A stretch of 64,000 nucleotides of DNA. Origin: Macrostomum hystrix. Its lineage: Eukaryota > Platyhelminthes > Macrostomidae. Shown one piece after another: positions 30,404 through 41,580 of this stretch. The stretch's first letter is position 1, and each line of letters begins with the position of its first letter. A program made the translations under genes and the position numbers. Below the pieces are notes generated by a model, which did not search any database, had not been told where the DNA came from, and was given only the letters and a program-made list of their open reading frames with translations. Location: assembly GCA_950097015.1 (NCBI GenBank), contig CATNEN010000003.1:9839501-9903500 (forward strand), read 5' to 3'.

Positions 30404-33400
30404 CTACCGCTGTGAGTACTTCTGTCCGAATGCGATGAGCAAATCTTTCACCTTCTCGGAGGTTGGCGTCCATTTTACAAAGCCGGCATCGTTCTGCAGG
30501 AACACCACAAGGGTGCCGTGGGCGGACTTCACGTACAGATCCTCGTCTCTGGGATTATGGGATTAGAAAGACAAGCGTTTTCAATGAGATAAAACTTTTT
30601 TTAAAAAATGTGTCCAGTCTATTGGATTTCCAAAATTGTCTGATTCGTTTCTCAAAGCGTCTTCCCCATGTTTAAGAAGTTTCTGCGATTTCTGAAGTAC
30701 CTGATTAAATTTTTTGTGTCTACTTTGACTGTCAGTGCCTGCTTTAACTTTATAAGTGTCTTACTTCGATTCTGAAAGTGTCTTATCCGATTCTTAAGAT
30801 GTCTTCTTCGATTCTGAAAGTGTCTTATCCGATTGTAAAGATGTCTTATTCGATTCTGAAAGTGCTTTCTTCGATTCTTAAGATGCCTTCTTCGATTCCT
30901 AAGATGCCTTCTTCGATTCCCAAAATGCCTTCTTCGATTCCTAAGATGCATTCTTCGATTCCTAAGATGCATTCTTCGATTCCTAAGATGCCTTCTTCGA
31001 TTCCTAAGATGCCTTTTTCGATTCTGAAAGTGTCTTCTTTGACTTTTAAGATGCCTTCTTCGATTCTTAAAGTGTCTTATCTGATTCTATAGATATTTTC
31101 TTGGATTTGAAAGTGCCTTCTTCGATTCTTGAAGTGTCTTATTCCATTCTAAAGATGTATTTTTCAATTCTTAAAGATGTCTTCTTCGATTCCTAAGATG
31201 TATTCTTCGATTTCTAAGATGTATTCTTCGATTCCTAAGATGTCTTCTTCGATTCCTAAGATGCATTCTTCGATTCCTAAGATGTATTCTTCGATTCCTA
31301 AGATGCATTCTTCGATTCCTAAGATGCATTCTTCGATTCCTAAGATGTATTCTTCGATTCCTAAGATGTATTCTTCGATTCCTAAGATGCATTCTTCGAT
31401 TCCTAAGATGCATTCTTCGATTCCTAAGATGTCTCATTTAATTCTCAAAGCATCTTCGTAGATTCCTACAATTCTTTAGCTGTATCAAAACCATCATCAG
31501 TTCTTCCATCCCACAAAGTGAAGATCAAGATCTAAATAGCTGATAGTCTTTGTTATATTCCTAAAATGTCGCATCACCTTATCAACCACATTCCTAACCA
31601 AACCCGCATAAAAAAACGAGTGTGCTCACCTCTCTAAGCAGTGCTGCAGCCCATTTCTGTAGCTGTGCTCAAATGGTAGCACTGACACTTGGCGCCTGTT
31701 GAAAGGTGAGCCCTCCAATCTTATAAGAGCCTCAGTTGGCGGGTCCCGCCAGTCTGGCAGGAACACCATGAATGACAGGGGTCCGGTGGCTTCCTTCAAC
31801 AGGCTCTGTGGTCAATGCGTTGATATTTCAATCAGTGGTCTGAGGCTAGGACTAAAAGACAGTGTGATAGACTAGGTACAGAACCTAAACTACTTAACCT
31901 GAAGGACACAATGGAAGGTCACGAAAACAGATCCAAAAGTATATATATATGATATAATCTAAAGGACCGTGTGCTCCATGCTCGTGGGGTCATGGTGTAC
32001 ACTGCCTGACGATGAGAAAGCCAGGGCAGATGTACACACCTGTGTGCATGCGTGCTCAGGAGTCAGCGATATGGGCAAAAATTGCCTCCCCGGTGGCTGC
32101 GGGTCGAGTGTCACCAAATGATGTGGGCCCATTGCCCGCAGCCCTTTAAAAATTGAATTGTTCGACTAGTTTTTTAGTCGGTGTTTCCTTACTTCAATCT
32201 CTTTCCTACCGTAAATTTGTACATGGACGTAACGTGCGTCGATTTCTACACGCTCTTGATAAATTACACAACCCATGCCCTAATTATATTACTTAAATCC
32301 TCCTATGAGTAATTTATAGCGCATTTCCCTATCAAGACTAAATAAATACATTTTGGTATTCTTTAATTTTCATTTTACACAAGCGCATGGGTCTGATTTG
32401 CATCTCTACACCTTCGGCAATTATTAGCAAGTGGGACATGAGCACACTCACCTCCATGTGATTGACCATGGCAACCATGAGCTCTTCAGAGAATGGCGGA
32501 TTAGCTTCAAACGATCCCTCCAAGGGATAAAAGTCCAGCATCGGTCCCCGGCTGCCAAAATAACAGTCGGTGTCGGGATAGGCCGAACAGTACTGCTTGA
32601 AGTAGCAATTCAAAGGCGAGGCAAATAATTCGAAGGTGACGCCGAAAAGACGCGATACAGCTTCGAACACCGGAATAGGCAGAGCTGCCTGTGTGTTCTG
32701 CGACTGCTGGCCTAGGAATGCCTGGTACCTGAGTTTCACGTGGCGAATCACCACATTTTAAATAAATTTCTGGACCATCGTGATTCAGAACCTGATACTC
32801 CAAATGACCAATCTAAAACCCACACCTGATCCTCCAAATTACCAATCTAAAACCCACACCTGATCCTCCAAATGACCAATCTAAAACCCACACCTGATCC
32901 TCCAAATGACCAATCTAAAACCCACACCTGATCCTCCAAATGACCAATCTAAAACCCACACCTGATCCTCCAAATGACCAATCTAAAACCCACACCTGAT
33001 CCTCCAAATTACCAATCTAAAACCCACCCCTGATCCTCCAAATGACCAATCTAAAACCCACACCTGATCCTCCAAATGACCAATCTAAAACCCACACCTG
33101 ATCCTCCAAATGACCAATCTAAAACCCACACCTGATCCTCCAAAAAACCAATCTAAAACCCACACCTGATCCTCCAAAAAACCAATCTAAAACCCACACC
33201 TGATCCTCCAAATGACCAATCTAAAACCCACACCTGATCCTCCAAATGACCAATCTAAAACCCACACCTGATCCTCCAAATGACCAATCTAAAACCCACA
33301 CCTGATCCTCCAAATGACCAATCTAAAACCCACACCTGATCCTCCAAATGACCAATCTAAAACCCACACCTGATCCTTCAAATGACCAATCTAAAACCCA

Positions 33401-36400
33401 CCCCTGATCCTCCAAATGACCAATCTAAAACCCACACCTGATCCTCCAAATTACCAATCTAAAACCCACACCTGATCCTCCAAAAAACCAATCTAAAACC
33501 CACACCTGATCCTCCAAATGACCAGAGTGAGGGAATCCAATCCCAGACCCAAAGGACAAATCAGATCCCGCATCCTTACCTAGTGAGCATACACCAGAGT
33601 CTAGGAAAGAATTTCTCCATTGCCGGATCCTCTTCCTTGCAGTGCAGGGTGTACAGTTGCTGCAGCTTGGCAAAGGTCGACTTGCAAATGCCCTGCTGAT
33701 TGGCATTGTCTCGGCCGTAGCGTACAAACTGCATGCGATCTGTGCAACCGGTTTCCACTAGTTGCTGCTGCTGTTGCTGTTGCTGCGGAGTACAGCGCGG
33801 CGCCGGGGAACAAATCTGGACTGGGTAGCAGCGAACCCGACGCTTCGGATCGCCCGTCCAGGCTGGCAAATCCGCCCAGGGATCCTGTTAAAAATAGAAA
33901 ACGGACTCGCTGCTATACTACTATAAATAGAAGACTCAGTACTATCGTATGTGATAATAATAGCACAATACACACTCACCGTAGGATTTGTGACTTTAAA
34001 CAATGTCTCTTGCAGTTCGCGCACCTTCTTAGCGTATTCAACAGAAAGGTGATACAATTTAGTGCAGATCTTTTCTACTGACTCTTTGGCCGCCTCTTCA
34101 ATATGCGGCTGGCACGTGCGCTTCAGATGGGCCAAACGTTCCAAACAGTCTTCGTAAGTTGGCATCTTGGCTTGGCGAAGAAACTGATACGTCTGTTCCA
34201 CGTTCCATTTCACGATTTTGCGACTCTCGGGATTGGCCACGCGAGAGTCTATCATGGCCTGGGAATCAGAGAGAGACAGGTGGAATGCTGCCGCTGCCCT
34301 ATGCACACTGAATTCTAGCACTGATCCTTCAACTGCAGCCACTGAATTCTAGCACTGATCCTTCAACTGCAGCCACTGAATTCTAGCACTGATCCTTCAG
34401 CCACTGAATTCTAGCACTGATCCTTCAGCCACTGAACTCTAGCACTGATCCTTCAACTGCAGCCACTGAATTCTAGCACTGATCCTTCAACTGCAGCCAC
34501 TGAATTCTAGCACTGATCCTTCAGCCACTGAACTCTAGCACTGATCCTTCAACTGCAGCCACTGAATTCTAGCACTGATCCTTCAGCCACTGAATTCTAG
34601 CACTGATCCTTCAGCCACTGAACTCTAGCACTGATCCTTCAGCCACTGAACTCTAGCACTGATCCTTCAGCCACTGAATTCTAGCACTGATCCTTCAGCC
34701 ACTGAATTCTAGCACTGATCCTTCAACTGCAGCCACTGAATTCTAGCACTGATCCTTCAACTGCAGCCACTGAATTCTAGCACTGATCCTTCAGCCACTG
34801 AATTCTAGCACTGATCCTTCAACTGCAGCCACTGAATTCTAGCACTGATCCTTCAGCCACTGAATTCTAGCACTGATCCTTCAGCCACTGAACTCTAGCA
34901 CTGATCCTTCAGCCACTGAACTCTAGCACTGATCCTTCAGCCACTGAATTCTAGCACTGATCCTTCAGCCACTGAATTCTAGCACTGATCCTTCAACTGC
35001 AGCCACTGAATTCTAGCACTGATCCTTCAACTGCAGCCACTGAATTCTAGCACTGATCCTTCAGCCACTGAATTCTAGCACTGATCCTTCAACTGCAGCC
35101 ACTGAATTCTAGCACTGATCCTTCAACTGCAGCCACTGAATTCTAGCACTGATCCTTCAGCCACTGAACTCTAGCACTGATCCTTCAACTGCAGCCAGCC
35201 ACTGAACTCTAGCACTGACCCTTCAACTGCAGCCAGCCACTGAACTCTAGCACTGATCCTTCAACTGCAGCCAGCCACTGAACTCTAGCACTGATCCTTC
35301 AACTGCAGCCACTGAACTCTAGCACTGATCCTTCAACTGCAGCCAGCCACTGAACTCTAGCACTGACCCTTCAACTGCAGCCAGCCACTGAACTCTAGTA
35401 CTGACCCTTCAACTGCAGCCACTGAATTCTAGCACTGATCCTTCAACTGCAGCCACTGAATTCTAGCACTGATCCTTCAGCCACTGAATTCTAGCACTGA
35501 TCCTTCAACTGCAGCCACTGAATTCTAGCACTGATCCTTCAACTGCAGCCACTGAATTCTAGCACTGATCCTTCAGCCACTGAATTCTAGCACTGATCCT
35601 TCAACTGCAGCCACTGAATTCTAGCACTGATCCTTCAACTGCAGCCACTGAATTCTAGCACTGATCCTTCAGCCACTGAACTCTAGCACTGATCCTTCAA
35701 CTGCAGCCAGCCACTGAACTCTAGCACTGACCCTTCAACTGCAGCCAGCCACTGAACTCTAGCACTGATCCTTCAACTGCAGCCAGCCACTGAACTCTAG
35801 CACTGATCCTTCAACTGCAGCCACTGAACTCTAGCACTGATCCTTCAACTGCAGCCAGCCACTGAACTCTAGCACTGACCCTTCAACTGCAGCCAGCCAC
35901 TGAACTCTAGTACTGACCCTTCAACTGCAGCCACTGAATTCTAGCACTGATCCTTCAACTGCAGCCACTGAATTCTAGCACTGATCCTTCAGCCACTGAA
36001 TTCTAGCACTGATCCTTCAACTGCAGCCACTGAATTCTAGCACTGATCCTTCAACTGCAGCCACTGAATTCTAGCACTGATCCTTCAGCCACTGAACTCT
36101 AGCACTGATCCTTCAACTGCAGCCAGCCACTGAACTCTAGCACTGACCCTTCAACTGCAGCCAGCCACTGAACTCTAGCACTGATCCTTCAACTGCAGCC
36201 AGCCACTGAACTCTAGCACTGACCCTTCAACTGCAGCCAGCCACTGAACTCTAGCACTGATCCTTCAACTGCAGCCAGCCACTGAACTCTAGCACTGATC
36301 CTTCAACTGCAGCCAGCCACTGAACTCTAGCACTGACCCTTCAACTGCAGCCAGCCACTGAACTCTAGCACTGACCCTTCAACTGCAGCCAGCCACTGAA

Positions 36401-38369
36401 CTCTAGCACTGATCCTTCAACTGCAGCCAGCCACTGAACTCTAGCACTGATCCTTCAACTGCAGCCACTGAACTCTAGCACTGATCCTTCAACTGCAGCC
36501 AGCCACTGAACTCTAGCACTGATCCTTCAACTGCAGCCAGCCACTGAACTCTAGCACTGATCCTTCAACTGCAGCCAGCCACTGAACTCTAGCCCGGGTC
36601 CGATCCCTGCTGCTCACCTTAGAGGCCTCAGCGTATCTGTAAAGTTGTTTTTTAGCATCGGCGCTCAGCTTTGGCCGACAAAGCCGCACCGGCAAATCGT
36701 TAATAATCTCTCGAAATAGTGCGTGACTCAACTCATTATCGCAGTCGCTAGGAAACAATGGATCTGATCCTTTGTCACTAAGATAGCGCTCCAATAGCCA
36801 TCGATTAAAACTATCAGGCGGTGGTTGTATGTTCTCACGACTAACGCACAGTTCGGCAAAGTGCTGCCTCAACTTGGCTACTAACTGGGCTCGCAACAGC
36901 TCAGTCTCCGGGTGAGGTTGAAAAAGTCGCCGAGGCGGTCGTTCTAGCATTACACAATTGGTGGGTATGTTGAAATTCCAGGCGGCATCTAAAAAGCAGC
37001 AAGTGCAGGGTTTGAGCTTAACGCAGAGATTAGAATAAAAAAAAATATATTAAATCGGGAATTTTTTTAATCTAATCAGCAAATGGATTAGTCACGCACG
37101 ATTAAGTGTGTCATTTTTTGATAAAACAAGTAAAGTGGTTTCTGAATTAGTTTTAGAGGCGATTCGAAAAATAATTTATTTTAAGAATAAAAAGCTAAAG
37201 CGTCGTTTGCCTGTCGCACCAAGGTCCCTTAGCTCGATTCCGCAGCGAGGCCACATTCATTTCGGGCGCAGCCGCGGAGAGAAGGCTTGGGGGCTTGTCG
37301 TGCAATTTGCGCCATTGAGGGCCAACCTCCAAGGCACAGTGAGAGTGTACTCTACCTGACGATGATAAAGTCAGGGCAGATGTACACACCTGTGTGAGTG
37401 TGTGCCTCCGTACAGTGTCTGTGTGCGTGTGTGCTCAGGAGTCAGCGAAATGGATAGAATTGCCTCCATGCTAGGTGTGCATCTAGTGTCACTAAATGAT
37501 GAGCCATTGCCCGCAGCCCTCCTGAAATTATTATTATTATTATTATTACTATTATGATTAAGCTAAAGTGTCTGAATAACTAAGTGGCTTTCAAACAATG
37601 CTATAAAATAATTTTCTGAGTAATTTAAAGAGACATTGAAAAAGGACTATTAAGTCTACTTTTTACAGTCAAAATTAATCAACGATTTCATACCTAGAGC
37701 TTGGGGACCGCTAAAGCTAAGCCTTTTGGGCGCCGATGGCTGACTAAAGTGCTGCTGCTGCTGCTGATGATGGTTGCCCATCAGTGGCGGCACAGCCATT
37801 GCGGATGCCGGATCCGATAGAGTCCGTTTAACGCCAGCCGCAGCTGAGGCATGAGCAGAAGAACTGCTCAAACTAGCAGCCGTAGGAGGTGTCTCCCATA
37901 GCGACTGATTAGTGAGCTTATTAAAATAGTAGGGCCGGTTTTCTCGTTTCGACCAGAATTTTCGCCAACCAGCGACTAGCATATCTTCGGTTAGGTCATT
38001 GGCGAACTCCGCGTGAGCTGTCGAGGAGGTCGACGATGCGCCCGGACTGCGGAATGGCGCAGTCGGAGGATGACAGCCGGGTGTGGCGGGAGTCAATGGC
38101 GAGGTGACGCAGGAGTCAAAAGACGAAGCCGTCGAGGAGCTCGAAGGATGCCGCTCGGTTCGAATAGGCGCCAGCGCAGGCGGAGGCGATGTGGCACTTC
38201 CTGAAGTTGAGGCACTGACGCTGCCGCTGGTATTGGACTGCAGATCAGCAACTGATGTCAGAGTGGGCGGCTGCAGCGCGGACAGGTCGTCATCACCAAC
38301 TGAACCTTCTCGGCCTTCTCTACTGGCCAGATGTGACTTTGTTGATCCTGGCGACGTGTCAGTTGCCAT
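30404..38369 (-). CDS. PCIF1: PCIF1, cap-specific adenosine N6-methyltransferase, 7 exons
   Basis: Exons: 37694-38369, 36618-36988, 33980-34258, 33580-33884, 32452-32728, 31630-31805, 30404-30548, all GT-AG with matching phase, giving about 742 residues (human about 704). PCIF1 binds the phosphorylated tail of RNA polymerase II through its WW domain and methylates N6 of a 2'-O-methylated adenosine next to the mRNA cap. The WW domain is at about 133-161 ([18 protein letters not shown]). The N-terminus is Ser/Thr/Pro-rich. The conserved helical region follows ([18 protein letters not shown]). Exon 4 has eight consecutive Gln. Exon 5 encodes [21 protein letters not shown] and the catalytic NPPF (about 620-623), so the enzyme should be active. 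Introns 2, 4 and 6 are mostly minisatellite; introns 1 and 5 hold SINE-A. Confidence 0.93.
30770..31440. repeat. 21-bp minisatellite in PCIF1 intron 6
   Basis: A 21-bp unit (TTCTTCGATTCCTAAGATGC then A) repeats about 13 times perfectly from 31180 and less regularly from 30770 to 31080. Both strands are open in one frame because 21 is a multiple of three, which creates meaningless Arg/His-rich or Ser/Pro/Lys-rich frames. Confidence 0.93.
32003..32150 (+). repeat. SINE-A 3' half in PCIF1 intron 5
   Basis: Starts within the family at GTGTACACTGCCTGACGATG and continues through AGGGCAGATGTACACACCTG and GCTGCGGGTCGAGTGTCACC to CCCGCAGCCC. It is 5'-truncated and antisense to PCIF1. Confidence 0.85.
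32790..33530. repeat. 34-bp minisatellite in PCIF1 intron 4
   Basis: About 22 copies of a 34-bp unit: TGATCCTCCAAATGACCAAT then CTAAAACCCACACC, with AAATGACC/AAATTACC/AAAAAACC variants. It fills nearly all of the intron between exons 4 and 5, starting about 60 bases from the exon 5 acceptor. Confidence 0.95.
34305..36595. repeat. 2.3-kb minisatellite in PCIF1 intron 2
   Basis: The whole intron 2 is a tandem array of a 34-bp unit (TGATCCTTCAACTGCAGCCA then CTGAATTCTAGCAC) mixed with a 28-bp form lacking ACTGCA and a 38-bp form with AGCCAGCC. Longer blocks are repeated: a rare TAGTACTGACCC variant recurs 512 bp apart (35399 and 35911), and another block recurs about 270 bp apart (34621 and 34891). 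The repeats begin within about 25 bases of the exon 2 donor. Confidence 0.95.
37203..37555 (+). repeat. SINE-A copy in PCIF1 intron 1
   Basis: Nearly complete copy: CTGTCGCACCAAGGTCCC, AGCTCGATTCCGCAGCGAGG, GCGCAGCCGCGGAGAGAAGG, GAGGGCCAACCTCCAAGGC and CGCAGCCCTCCTG, ending in (ATT)n. The first part of the tRNA-like head is lost. Antisense to PCIF1. Confidence 0.88.
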
Positions 38370-41300
38370 CTATGGCAGTCTGTCTGTCGATAGCTAGCAA
38401 TAATCTAGACTTGGGACTTGACCCAAGGAAATCTAGTTGCTGTGTGAAACTTTGTGTTACTGTGTAGATAGGTAGACTGCCTTGTTGAAGAGTTTGCAAA
38501 CTTAAAAACACTTTTAAAAAGTTCAATTCATTCAATCAATAGCTGAAATAAAATATGTTCATTACAAAAAATTACTAATACTGTTTATGTGTACAAGACA
38601 GTAAGACAGTAACTAGCAACCAACAATATATATAATTAAAAGCTAGAACTTTAAATAGCTATTAGTTTAAAAAAGCTGAAAATTGTTGGCCAACATTTAT
38701 TATTTAATTCTAATAAACAGTGATGAGGCATAATATTTGATTACACCTTCCTAAATGGTCAAATAGGCAGCAGAAAGCATAGCAGCAGCAATCACATGGC
38801 ACATCTGAAAAGACTTTTCAAAAGGAAAGGATATGGCTTTTCAGGCTGCCACAACAACCCACAACATACCCTAGCTAATTCTGGTATTTAGGAATTCTAT
38901 TTCAAACTTAATATTTTCAAAGCACTGAGAATATATTATATTAAATATATTAGGCCCTATGTAAAAAAGAATTTTCTAGTGTTCTTAGGTATTTAAAGGT
39001 TATATCAGACAAAAATAAAGGGAGATGGAGAGAATGTGATAGATAGAAACTAGGTAGATAAACTAACCAAATAATATAAAGTCAATAGAAAAGTAGATAC
39101 CATAGATAGAATTTAGAAAAGATAGGCCTAAATAAAAATGATCAAATCAATTATAATTTTAACTCAATATGATAAGATCTGTAGCCCATCATTTCATAAA
39201 TGTATTATATATTTGTCACTATTCAAATAGAAAGTAGCAATTAAAACATTTAAGTTTTAAAAGAAAATGAAAATATCTTGGTTTTGATAGATTATTAATA
39301 TCAAAGTGTTGATTATAAGTTTATTAATTTGAAAACCTGCTTTTGGACATCTCTAAGGCTGCTAGGGTTCATTTTGTGGAACTCAGTGACCTAACAATCA
39401 TGACCACACTAATGCCAATGTATTGCGTGGGTCTTAACTTTAGCCCATAGAAATGCCAATGCATGATATGGTACCTCTGATGCCCTGCTTAAGAGCCATT
39501 GTAACAAGCACCTCGGGCATGGGCAGAGCCTGTTTTTAAAAGGGGTCCTTGTAACATTACTAAACTTGTTACTAGACATGTATCCTCCTAATTATCTTGT
39601 TGCTAAATTTAAAATGAGATAAATCTTTGAAAAAACATTTGAATAATTTAACAGAATAAACTCAAAAAACTCTAGTGTATGATTATGAGTAAAATATGCT
39701 GAAAGCAATCACCAAACTATTTTTCTCCCCCTGGCTCTAGGCTTATTCAAAATTATTTTTATACTGAGGCCTATATACTCAGATACTGTACAAAGCCTAG
39801 TATATGGAATGTATCCAATATTCTATTCTACACAGCTACTAAAAAAACAATAATACAATAGGACTGAATAACTGATATGAAATGGAGAAATGAGACAACG
39901 GTTGTTGTTGGACGGCCTCGTCCAATCTGGACTGCAGGTCAGCCCTTTGAGACAACGGTTGTAGGGCTAATTAAAATATTAAAGTTCTCTAGTTCAAAAT
40001 CGCAATCGTAACTAAGTTGTTATAGGGCTTATATCTTCGTTTGTCTCTATGACCAAAGACAAAGTAATTTCGATATGATTCTTATAGATTTTTTTTCGTT
40101 TTTATAGGGCTTTCTTAGAACTAGGCCTATTTTATAAAAAATATATAACTTATAATTATAAATTATTCTGGTCGTGCATTTTGGTTATTCTAGTTGCGTT
40201 TTTAGTCATTTTGACCGATTTACTTTATCGCTTATTTGTACATCTGTTGTTAATACGAATCCCCCCAAAGATGACCAGCCCGGTGCGGGTCAGTTCTTGT
40301 GAGCGCTGCCTCAGGAATTCATTTGCACGAGAATTCAATTCGTAGAAATTATAGTACATTTTTGACTCAGCAAGAAGCCTGTTTTTCCTGTTTTGAGCAA
40401 TTACGTGTATTCGGTTAATATTTAAGCGAATTATATTATCTGTGAAGGTTAGTGCTATTTTAATGGCACAGTTGAATGTGCGAATTTACTGTAACTTTCC
40501 ATATTGTGATATGTACACAAAAATTCGCGATGTTATTTAATTCTCTAGTACAATAAAATTGTATTCGTACTGTACTTAGCTTCCTTGGCGTCTACTACTG
40601 TATAATTTACTGTATAATTCGTATTTGTTTTACTGTATGGTATACAATTATACCAAAGAGTAAATTATAAGGCCTAGTCATCGAGAACCCTTATTCTGTA
40701 GGCTGATTAGCTCAGCTTGCATTTAAATAGATTTAAATTGTGATTGGAGGCCTTCTGGACCCGTGTGTGGCTGGCGAGTGTAAAATTTGACGTCAAATTA
40801 AGTTGACGCGAGTCTATGCATGTTTTGGAAAGCGGTTCAATAATAACATTATTTACAATAGCGACAACACTAGGACGAGCCTCAAAATTTATCCATGAGC
40901 CCATTTGACGACGACACATCAAGCACCTGGCTCACTGCATTGCAATGGAGTCTATTTTACCATTCACCATTCTGCCGTGACTCAATATAGGGTAAGCAAG
41001 AAAGTGAAGCAAGAAATTACAAAATCTATTTTAAGCTGTGTACGCTCTATATATAGGAACTTTCGATTGGTTAGTTTTTCTTTTTGCTAATTCACAAAAG
41101 GTAAAATGCTGGCTGTTTAGAATTAATTAGCTAGAGAACAATTAAAAATGTGACAATTACTTCGAATAAAATTCAACCGGAAATCTGCATACGACTGGCG
41201 ACCTCTAACAGATGAATTACAAAACTGCAACCACGAACATTTGGTTTAACGAATGATCTTCGGTGTCAAAAATGAAAAACTTTGTATACATCTCGTCTCT

Positions 41301-41580
41301 AACATGTGAGTCCGTCGACGAAGTAAAAAATTGAAGAGAGAATAAGCGATTGTCAAGAACAAAAACAGATTAAATTATTTTTCTTTCTGCACTGAATAAA
41401 AGCTATTATAGATGTCGGTAAGCATTACCAAAGGTTTGTAAAAATTTTGTTTTAACATAATATTTAAAATGCGGTCACGGTTTGATTCACGAGCAAATGA
41501 GAATTGTGCAAACTCCTTACTGTTAGTCTAAGTAAACAAGTAATTTAGGTAAATCGCAAGTAGATACTCATTTACTAAGC
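38370..41580. other. 3.2-kb spacer between divergent PCIF1 and eIF1A
   Basis: The two genes are head-to-head, so both promoters should lie here. I see no TATA box at a fitting distance from either gene and no minisatellite or SINE. A short hairpin-forming GGACGGCCTCGTCC lies near 39912. The sequence is AT-rich with chance frames only. An untranslated first exon of PCIF1 could be hidden. Confidence 0.5.

Noticed and set aside
30652-31461. Arg/His-rich and Ser/Pro/Lys repeat frames on both strands
   Set aside because: A 21-bp minisatellite inside PCIF1 intron 6. Both strands are open for the same trivial reason.
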